A model generated the notes under the pieces. The model was not told the DNA's origin and searched no databases. It saw only the letters and a program-made list of their open reading frames with translations. From an uncultured Eubacteriales bacterium (GTDB lineage: Bacteria; Bacillota; Clostridia; Peptostreptococcales; Anaerovoracaceae), in the NCBI GenBank assembly GCA_902765035.1, contig CACWYF010000059.1, positions 1 to 7,360 on the forward strand: 7,360 bases of DNA, read 5' to 3'. The position numbers and the translations under genes were made by a program. The first letter of the stretch is position 1; each line of letters starts with the position of its first letter. Of the stretch, positions 4,753-7,360 are shown one piece after another.

Positions 4753-5961
4753 TTACTTAACGCGCGCGATCTCTACCAGCACGTCTACCATCTTCTCGAG
4801 CGACTGTACCGGGATGTACTCCTGGTTGCTGTGGAAGTTGTGTCCGCCTGTCGAGAGGTTAGGGCAAGGCAGGCCCTTGTATGAGAGCTGAGCTCCGTCT
4901 GTGCCGCCGCGGATAGCGATGACTCTAGGCTCTACGCCGCATGCCTTGAATGCAGCCTTGGCATCGTCGATCAGGTACATGTGAGGCTCTACCAACTCTC
5001 TCATGTTTCTGTATGCGTCTTTGATCTCGAGCTTGAGGACGTTTCCGTACTTTGCATTGATGAGGTCGGCTGCGATCTTCAGAAGATCCTTCTTCTTCTG
5101 GAAGAGTGCTGCATCATGGTCGCGGACCAGGTACTGCATCTCAGCGGATGTAACGCCGCCTACGAGCTTGGTGAGGTGGAAGAATCCATCGTAACCCTCA
5201 GTGTACTCAGGTCTCATCTCCTGCGGCAGGATGCTGTCGAATTCACCTGCGATCCTTGCGGCATTGATCATTTTGTCCTTGGCTTCGCCCGGATGGATCT
5301 CCTTGCCGGTGATCGTGATGAAAGCTGTAGCAGCGTTGAAGTTCTCGTACTCGATCTCGCCGATCGGACCGCCGTCTACAGTGTAAGCGCACTCAACGCC
5401 GAAGCCCGGAACGTCGAAATGGTCAGTTCCGCAGCCGATCTCTTCGTCAGGTGTAAAACCAAGTGCGATTTTGCCGTGCTTGATCGACGGGTCGTTCAGC
5501 AGGCGCTCCGCCATCGACATGATCTCTGTAACTCCGGCTTTGTCGTCAGCACCGAGGAGTGAAACTCCGTCAGTGACGATCAGGTCCTGACCGACATACT
5601 TCTTCATGTCAGGGAACTCTGCAGGGTCGAGGCATACTTCGTCATTCAGCTTGATGACGCTGCCGTCGTAATTCTCAACTATTCTTGCATTGCTTGCGTC
5701 GCCGGAAGGTCCCGGAGCCGTATCCATGTGGGAAATGAATCCCAGTGTGCGGTCCGTGTCCGTGTTGGCAGGGATCTCGCCGTAAACGTAGCAGTGCTCT
5801 TCGTCCATGCGTACATTGCTGACACCCATTTCCTTCATCTCGTCAGCGAGCATCCTGCACAGCTTGAACTGCTTCTCGGTGCTCGGGAAAGTATCGCTTT
5901 CCTCGGACGATTGAGTGTCTACAGAAATGTACCTGAAAAATCTCTCAGTAACTTTGCTCAT
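4753..5961 (-). CDS. pepT: Peptidase T (tripeptide aminopeptidase, M20B)
   Basis: This 402-residue cytoplasmic zinc peptidase removes the N-terminal residue of tripeptides. All metal and catalytic positions known for the family are visible: His78 and Asp80 in SHMD, Asp140 in GADDKAG, Glu173 (general base) and Glu174 in PDEEIG, Asp196 in TVDGG, and His377 in HNFHSN. Length is close to the roughly 408 residues of enterobacterial PepT, and both the catalytic and dimerisation (about 208-320) parts are complete. The ATG (5961-5959) is preceded by AAGGAG (5978-5973). The gene stands alone, convergent with the sipW operon and divergent from ptb. In a peptide or amino-acid fermenter it would supply free amino acids (inference). 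Confidence 0.95.
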   Translation of the reverse strand: MSKVTERFFRYISVDTQSSEESDTFPSTEKQFKLCRMLADEMKEMGVSNVRMDEEHCYVYGEIPANTDTDRTLGFISHMDTAPGPSGDASNARIVENYDGSVIKLNDEVCLDPAEFPDMKKYVGQDLIVTDGVSLLGADDKAGVTEIMSMAERLLNDPSIKHGKIALGFTPDEEIGCGTDHFDVPGFGVECAYTVDGGPIGEIEYENFNAATAFITITGKEIHPGEAKDKMINAARIAGEFDSILPQEMRPEYTEGYDGFFHLTKLVGGVTSAEMQYLVRDHDAALFQKKKDLLKIAADLINAKYGNVLKLEIKDAYRNMRELVEPHMYLIDDAKAAFKACGVEPRVIAIRGGTDGAQLSYKGLPCPNLSTGGHNFHSNQEYIPVQSLEKMVDVLVEIARVK

Positions 5962-6007
5962 GATAATTGATTCTCCTTAGTAATAACATTCATCTTAGGG
6001 GAGCCGT

Positions 6008-6053
6008 CACCGTACGTGGTGTACGACAGTATAGAACGGGGTGCAGAACACCC
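6008..6053 (-). promoter_or_regulatory. pepT leader with two small hairpins
   Basis: Between the inferred pepT transcription start (near 6054) and its ATG, CACCC/GGGTG pairs at 6039-6043 and 6049-6053 with a 5-base loop, at the very 5' end of the transcript. CGTAC (6011-6015) and GTACG (6021-6025) form a second inverted repeat. They may stabilise the mRNA or be protein sites. No known riboswitch is recognised. Confidence 0.35.
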
Positions 6054-6060
6054 ATACATT

Positions 6061-6088
6061 ATTGTAGTACGTTTTGCAAACTTTTCAA
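6061..6088 (-). promoter_or_regulatory. pepT promoter
   Basis: Read on the minus strand, the -35 box is TTGAAA (6088-6083) and the -10 box TACAAT (6066-6061), with a 16-base spacer; each matches consensus at five of six positions. The start should fall near 6054, giving a leader of about 93 bases. Confidence 0.65.
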
Positions 6089-6155
6089 CCGCCTGTTTTG
6101 CCCGCAGCAGTACGAAGCGCATCGAACGCACCTCAGCAAAACCGTTTTGCCCGCA
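6071..6155. repeat. GTTTTGC sites in the pepT-ptb divergent region
   Basis: GTTTTGC occurs at 6071-6077, 6095-6101 and 6144-6150, and inverted (GCAAAAC) at 6136-6142. The last two form a hyphenated palindrome GCAAAACCGTTTTGC (6136-6150). Two of the sites extend to a 12-base identical repeat GTTTTGCCCGCA (6095-6106 and 6144-6155). The first lies inside the pepT promoter spacer. Arrangement and location fit binding sites for one regulator of both genes, but no regulator gene is in view. Confidence 0.5.
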
Positions 6156-6203
6156 ACTTCACACAAAGCTCATCTTTGCCTTATTTCGGTATGCGCGATA
6201 TTG

Positions 6204-6212
6204 TGATAAAAT
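6204..6212 (+). promoter_or_regulatory. ptb promoter (extended -10)
   Basis: TGA then TAAAAT (6207-6212) gives an extended -10 box; the -35 at the expected place (6184-6189, TTTCGG) is weak, as is usual with extended -10 promoters. The start should lie near 6219, leaving a leader of about 107 bases. Confidence 0.55.
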
Positions 6213-6225
6213 AATGCGTGGCGGA

Positions 6226-6274
6226 CCGGAGCCGGCAGCATGACCGCAAAAGGGGTGCCGCGTGGGAACTCCGG
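6226..6274 (+). promoter_or_regulatory. Structured leader of ptb
   Basis: CCGGAG (6226-6231) pairs with CTCCGG (6269-6274), and inside it CGGCA (6233-6237) pairs with TGCCG (6256-6260). The apical loop 6238-6255 is purine-rich and an 8-base bulge (6261-6268) lies on the 3' side. It sits at the start of the ptb leader, followed by an AT-rich stretch and the GAGGAGG ribosome binding site (6311-6317). No known riboswitch consensus is recognised and no terminator hairpin follows. Confidence 0.4.
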
Positions 6275-6325
6275 CTATGTAAAAGATATAAAAGCACTTG
6301 TTTTATTAATGAGGAGGCAAAACTT

Positions 6326-7228
6326 ATGCTTAAAGATTTCAAGGCTATGGCTGAACTCGTGAAGGCTAATCCTGTCAAGAAGAGAATCGTTCTCTGCTGC
6401 GCTCATGACGAGCATTCACTCGATGCTGTTTATGAAGCGTTCAAGGAAGGCATCGTTACACCTGTATTCGTTGGTAAGGAAGACGAGATCAAGAGCATCT
6501 GCGCTGAGCACGGATTCGACTTTGGCGATGTCAAGATCTATAACGAGGATGATGACGTTGAGGCAGCAAAGACTGCTGTCCGCCTGATCCGCGAGGGCGA
6601 GGGCGACTTCCTGATGAAGGGCCGCATGCAGACTGCTGACCTGCTGAGACAGGTAGTCAACAAGGAAACAGGACTCCAGGTAGGAAAGATCATGTCCCAC
6701 GTAGGACTCTTCCAGGTACCTAACTATCACAAGGTAGTTGTCCTGACAGACGGCGGAATGCTGCTGCAGCCTGATCTTGAGCAGAAAGTCAAGATCATAA
6801 ACAATGCTGTTGAGGTTCTCCACGCACTCGGTTATGAGAATCCTAAGGTAGGCGTTATGTGCGGTGCTGAGGTACTGAACAAGAAGGCTCAGGAATCCGT
6901 AGACGCTGCAGCTCTTAAGGAAATGTGGCAGAACGGAGAGATCACAGGCTGCACAGTAGAAGGCCCGATCTCCTATGATATCGCTCTGAGCAAAGAAATC
7001 GCTGAGTTCAAGAAGTTCGACAGCCCTGTTGCAGGTGAAGTTGACGCCATGATCATGCCGTCGATGGCTACAGGAAACATGGTTGGCAAGTCCTGGACTG
7101 TCAGCAGCAACGGAATGATGGCCGGCATCATAGTAGGAGCAAAGGCACCGATCGTTCTTACATCCAGAGGATCCAGCGCAGAAGAAAAATTCTACTCCAT
7201 CGTTCTTGCGGCGGCTGCAGCTAACTAG
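6326..7228 (+). CDS. ptb: Phosphate butyryltransferase family acyltransferase
   Basis: This 300-residue enzyme of the PTA/PTB family converts acyl-CoA plus phosphate to acyl-phosphate and CoA, the step before ATP formation by an acyl kinase. Visible signatures are DFLMKGRMQT (94-103), VVVLTDGGM (137-145), VEGPISYDIALS (211-222), VDAMIMPSMATGNM (239-252) and GAKAPIVLTSRGSSAEEKFYSI (271-292). Length equals typical clostridial Ptb (about 300), shorter than many Pta proteins. The ATG at 6326 has GAGGAGG (6311-6317) eight bases upstream; the longer in-frame start at 6218 would begin at the promoter and add a basic, non-conserved N-terminus. Unlike classic ptb-buk operons no kinase gene follows; a terminator lies 16 bases after the stop. 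Butyryl, branched-chain acyl or acetyl preference cannot be told from sequence by eye. Confidence 0.9.
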   Translation: MLKDFKAMAELVKANPVKKRIVLCCAHDEHSLDAVYEAFKEGIVTPVFVGKEDEIKSICAEHGFDFGDVKIYNEDDDVEAAKTAVRLIREGEGDFLMKGRMQTADLLRQVVNKETGLQVGKIMSHVGLFQVPNYHKVVVLTDGGMLLQPDLEQKVKIINNAVEVLHALGYENPKVGVMCGAEVLNKKAQESVDAAALKEMWQNGEITGCTVEGPISYDIALSKEIAEFKKFDSPVAGEVDAMIMPSMATGNMVGKSWTVSSNGMMAGIIVGAKAPIVLTSRGSSAEEKFYSIVLAAAAAN

Positions 7229-7244
7229 AATAAACCATTACGCA

Positions 7245-7274
7245 AAAAGAGGGGATGGCTTTGTCCCCTCTTTT
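7245..7274. terminator. Terminator after ptb, likely bidirectional
   Basis: A perfect 11-bp stem AAAAGAGGGGA (7245-7255) / TCCCCTCTTTT (7264-7274) with an 8-base loop lies 16 bases past the ptb stop. The A-run on the left would act as a T-run for minus-strand transcripts, suiting a convergent gene at the right edge. Confidence 0.9.
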
Positions 7275-7323
7275 GTTATGAAAAGAATCATACAGCGGAT
7301 CTGGATCCAGTTCTGATGAAAAC

Positions 7324-7360
7324 CTATTCCTCTACTCTCATGATATTGTCGATGGACTTG
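7324..7360 (-). CDS. Possible 3' end of a minus-strand gene entering from the right edge
   Basis: On the minus strand an open frame from the window edge reads KSIDNIMRVEE and stops at TAG (7326-7324). Only 11 codons are visible, so the product is not identifiable. Support comes from position: a terminator able to act on this strand (7245-7274) lies about 50 bases downstream. The stretch 7275-7323 holds nothing else I can support. Confidence 0.35.
   Translation of the reverse strand, partial: KSIDNIMRVEE

Noticed and set aside
4981..5562. 193-residue + strand open frame inside pepT
   Set aside because: It is antisense to the well-conserved metal-binding core of pepT and has no recognisable domain.
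6095..6180. Small RNA gene in the divergent intergenic region
   Set aside because: Apart from the GTTTTGC palindrome I see no strong stem, promoter-terminator pair or T-run that would define one.
6218..6325. Longer N-terminus for ptb starting at 6218
   Set aside because: The extension overlaps the likely transcription start and a leader hairpin, lacks a ribosome binding site and adds a basic non-conserved tail; the ATG at 6326 has GAGGAGG.
7278..7316. Small + strand ORF MKRIIQRIWIQF
   Set aside because: Twelve codons with no ribosome binding site, starting just after a terminator.

Overview
The window looks like ordinary chromosome from an anaerobic, low-oxygen-adapted Firmicute of the class Clostridia. 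The reasons are strong AGGAGG-type ribosome binding sites, monocistronic units closed by stem-plus-T terminators, base composition near half GC, an ER-type (SipW-like) signal peptidase, a DUF1858 redox-disulfide protein and a phosphate butyryltransferase-family enzyme. The species cannot be fixed from sequence alone; an amino-acid-fermenting clostridium is my inference.

Layout. Bases 1-1070 hold the 3' part of a GNAT acetyltransferase gene (+) that enters from the left edge and carries two sets of short in-frame tandem repeats. thrH (1157-1756, +), a HAD-family phosphoserine phosphatase / homoserine phosphotransferase, follows. Next comes a small self-contained transcription unit for a 63-residue DUF1858 protein (promoter 1857-1885, gene 1970-2161, terminator 2223-2255), bracketed by REP-like GGGGACGG repeat modules at 1757-1820 and 2270-2338. 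A three-gene + strand operon follows: B3/4-domain tRNA-editing-like protein (2434-3195), cytidine deaminase (3204-3716) and SipW-like signal peptidase (3745-4503). It ends in a symmetrical, probably bidirectional terminator (4538-4588). pepT (peptidase T) is on the minus strand (4753-5961), convergent with the operon. Between the two lies a 142-base element (4601-4742) that folds on paper into a three-way junction. A 364-base divergent intergenic region (5962-6325) holds the pepT and ptb promoters and repeated GTTTTGC half-sites. ptb (6326-7228, +) ends at a strong terminator, and a minus-strand gene tail may enter at the right edge.

How the genes fit together. The functions are mostly housekeeping and amino-acid catabolism: peptide cleavage (PepT), acyl-CoA to acyl-phosphate conversion (Ptb), serine/threonine-branch phosphate chemistry (ThrH), pyrimidine salvage (Cdd), likely mischarged-tRNA editing (B3/4) and protein export (SipW-like). 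No phage, CRISPR, toxin-antitoxin or defence locus is visible. The most unusual material is non-coding: the REP-like modules around the DUF1858 gene, the folded element downstream of pepT, and the GTTTTGC sites between pepT and ptb. No alignment, folding or database search was run; every family call rests on motifs read by eye.
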